6,981 bases of DNA from Sphingobacterium sp. UBA1575 (GTDB lineage Bacteria; Bacteroidota; Bacteroidia; Sphingobacteriales; Sphingobacteriaceae). The notes beneath the pieces are model-generated. The model saw only the letters and a program-made list of their open reading frames with translations. It was not told where the DNA came from and searched no databases. Of this stretch, positions 5,473-6,981 are shown piece after piece; position 1 is the first letter of the stretch; the number at the start of each line of letters is the position of its first letter. The stretch lies in the NCBI GenBank assembly GCA_002322865.1, contig DCOH01000046.1:15646-22626 (forward strand), given 5' to 3'. A program made the position numbers and the translations under genes.

Positions 5473-6858
5473 ATGGCATTAATAAAATCTATTTCAGGAA
5501 TTAGGGGAACCATAGGTGGTAGACCAGGCGATAATTTAACTCCGGTTGATATCGTCAAGTTTACAGCAGCCTATGGAAAGATTATTACAGCAAACTCAAC
5601 CAATAAAACAATCGTTGTCGGTCGTGATGCACGTATTTCTGGCGAGATGGTCGCAAACTTGGTGATCGGAACTTTACAAAGTATCGGTGTTGATGTGGTT
5701 GATCTAGGGCTTTCGACCACCCCAACGGTGGAGATCGCTGTTCCAAAATTGGGTGCTGCAGGAGGAATTATTTTGACTGCGTCCCATAATCCTGGCCAAT
5801 GGAATGCCTTGAAATTGTTGAATGAAAAAGGAGAGTTTATTTCTGATGCAGAAGGGAAAGAGGTTTTGACTTTAGGGGAGAGCTTGGATTTTGATTTCGC
5901 GGAAGTGGAAGAATTAGGAAAAGTGACCAAAGATGATTCTTTCTTACAGAAACATATTGATGATGTACTTGCCTTGGAATTCGTGGATGTGGAAGCTATT
6001 AAAAAGGCGAACTTTAAGGTAGCGGTTGATGCGGTGAACAGTACGGGAGGTATTTTCATTCCGGCTTTATTGGAAGCTTTAGGCGTTCAGACCGTTTATA
6101 AAATACATTGTGAGCCTAATGGCCAATTTCCACATAACCCGGAACCATTGAAGGAACATTTAACGGATCTTTCGGAAGCAGTATTAAAGAATGGTGCTGA
6201 CCTGGGGATTGCCGTGGATCCGGATGTGGACCGTTTGGTGTTCATGATGGAAAATGGGGAATTGTTTGGCGAGGAATATACCTTGGTGGCGGTTTCTGAT
6301 TTTATTTTGACCCATAAAAAAGGGAATACGGTTTCTAATTTATCCTCTACACGTGCGTTGCGCGATGTGACGTTGAAACATGGCGGTGAATATTTCGCGG
6401 CAGCAGTTGGTGAGGTGAATGTGGTGACCAAAATGAAAGAAGTTGATGCGGTAATGGGTGGTGAAGGTAATGGAGGAGTAATTTACCCGGCGTCTCACTA
6501 TGGCCGTGATGCTTTGGTTGGGGTTGCTTTGTTCCTGACGCATTTGGCGCAGTTAGGGAAGAAGGCTTCTGAATATAGGGCAGAATTGCCGCAATATTAT
6601 ATGTCGAAAAATAAGATCACTTTGACACCAGAATTGGATATTGATGATCTTTTGGCGAAAATGCAGGCGAAGTATGCGCATGAGAACCATTCGACCATTG
6701 ATGGGTTGAAGATTGATTTTGAAAATGAATGGGTGCATTTGCGTAAATCGAATACGGAACCTATTATTCGAATTTATTCGGAAGGAGGATCTGTGGAGGC
6801 AGCAGAGGCAATAGCGAAGAAATTTATGCAGGAGATGGAGGAAATCGTAGGGAAGTAG
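5473..6858 (+). CDS. glmM: Phosphoglucosamine mutase (GlmM-type phosphohexomutase)
   Basis: Cytosolic enzyme of the alpha-D-phosphohexomutase superfamily, converting glucosamine-6-phosphate to glucosamine-1-phosphate on the path to UDP-GlcNAc for peptidoglycan and LPS. All four active-site elements are present: phosphoserine loop TASHNP (102-107, catalytic Ser104), metal-binding DPDVDR (249-254; Asp249, Asp251, Asp253), sugar-binding loop GEGNGG (330-335), and phosphate-binding RKSNTEP (424-430). SGIRGTIGG (8-16) is the usual N-terminal RG motif. At 461 residues it is full length. The sugar loop GEGNGG differs from the GEMSGH/GEQSGH of proteobacterial GlmM. The protein belongs to a Bacteroidota group usually annotated glmM, but a phosphomannomutase/phosphoglucomutase activity cannot be excluded from motifs alone. 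It is transcribed alone, divergent from the PAP2-ZIP operon, and no clear terminator hairpin follows, only a T-run at 6863-6869. Confidence 0.93.
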   Translation: MALIKSISGIRGTIGGRPGDNLTPVDIVKFTAAYGKIITANSTNKTIVVGRDARISGEMVANLVIGTLQSIGVDVVDLGLSTTPTVEIAVPKLGAAGGIILTASHNPGQWNALKLLNEKGEFISDAEGKEVLTLGESLDFDFAEVEELGKVTKDDSFLQKHIDDVLALEFVDVEAIKKANFKVAVDAVNSTGGIFIPALLEALGVQTVYKIHCEPNGQFPHNPEPLKEHLTDLSEAVLKNGADLGIAVDPDVDRLVFMMENGELFGEEYTLVAVSDFILTHKKGNTVSNLSSTRALRDVTLKHGGEYFAAAVGEVNVVTKMKEVDAVMGGEGNGGVIYPASHYGRDALVGVALFLTHLAQLGKKASEYRAELPQYYMSKNKITLTPELDIDDLLAKMQAKYAHENHSTIDGLKIDFENEWVHLRKSNTEPIIRIYSEGGSVEAAEAIAKKFMQEMEEIVGK

Positions 6859-6878
6859 GTTATTTTTTTGAGGACGTT

Positions 6879-6981
6879 ACTTCATTGAAAGGACCTTACG
6901 TCATTTCGATATGCACGTCATTGCGAGGAGTCTACGTCATTGCGATATGCACGTCATTGCGAGGAGTCTACGTCATTGCGA
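6879..6981. repeat. Tandem array, 36-base period of alternating 17- and 19-base units, continuing past the window
   Basis: Unit A is ACGTCATTGCGATATGC (17 bases) and unit B is ACGTCATTGCGAGGAGTCT (19 bases); both share the 12-base core ACGTCATTGCGA. The order is a degenerate B at 6879-6897 (13 of 19 matching), A at 6898-6914 (one mismatch), B at 6915-6933, A at 6934-6950, B at 6951-6969 and the start of A at 6970-6981. Copies become more exact away from glmM, as expected at the worn edge of an array. The core resembles the TCATTGCGAGGA-type intergenic repeats I recall from many bacterial genomes. No reading frame of note and no spacers. Confidence 0.9.

Noticed and set aside
5571..6059. 162-residue minus-strand frame inside glmM
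   Set aside because: Its low-complexity Ser/Thr/Pro-rich product is the mirror of the glmM codons; glmM has all its catalytic motifs across this span.
6859..6875. Terminator for glmM at the T-run
   Set aside because: The T-run is present but no stem of useful length precedes it, so an intrinsic terminator is not supported.
6898..6981. CRISPR array suggested by the 36-base period
   Set aside because: The 36 bases are a tandem repeat of two related subunits with no unique spacers, and no cas gene is present in the window.

Overview
The window looks like ordinary chromosomal DNA from a member of the Bacteroidota, most likely a Sphingobacteriaceae-type organism (Sphingobacterium or Pedobacter relative; the genus is a guess). 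The evidence is exact TAnnTTTG promoter -7 boxes upstream of two operons, few visible Shine-Dalgarno sequences, moderate AT content, a 461-residue GlmM-type mutase and a feoA-feoB-small Cys-rich protein operon typical of the phylum.

Layout from left to right. Positions 1-638 (minus strand) hold the N-terminal 212 residues of an aromatic/neutral amino-acid permease of the APC superfamily; it runs off the left edge and begins at a GTG codon. A strong hairpin at 712-744 ends the ferrous-iron operon, which reads leftward as feoA (3259-3020), feoB (3020-918) and a 48-residue FeoB-associated Cys-rich membrane protein (910-764). feoA and feoB share one base (TAATG) and the third gene follows feoB after 7 bases. 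Divergent from feoA is a MarR-family regulator (3361-3834, plus strand). The shared intergenic region has an exact -7 box for feoA and a perfect 13-base palindrome in the feoA leader.

The marR stop codon directly abuts the stop codon of a convergent operon. That operon reads leftward as a PAP2-family membrane phosphatase (5287-4685) and a ZIP-family metal transporter (4692-3835), overlapping by 8 bases. The ZIP protein carries a 40-residue C-terminal tail with 17 histidines, encoded by a GAYCAY hexanucleotide repeat. After a 185-base divergent intergenic region, phosphoglucosamine mutase (glmM, 5473-6858, plus strand) supplies GlcN-1-P for peptidoglycan and LPS precursors. Twenty bases after its stop begins a tandem array with a 36-base period, made of alternating 17- and 19-base units sharing the core ACGTCATTGCGA. 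The array continues past the right edge.

Functionally, the window joins Fe(II) import, probable Zn/divalent-metal transport and two envelope-related enzymes. I see no phage, insertion sequence, CRISPR, toxin-antitoxin or defence genes and no convincing new multi-gene system. The less ordinary items are the palindrome between feoA and marR, the histidine tail of the ZIP protein and the repeat array at the right edge.
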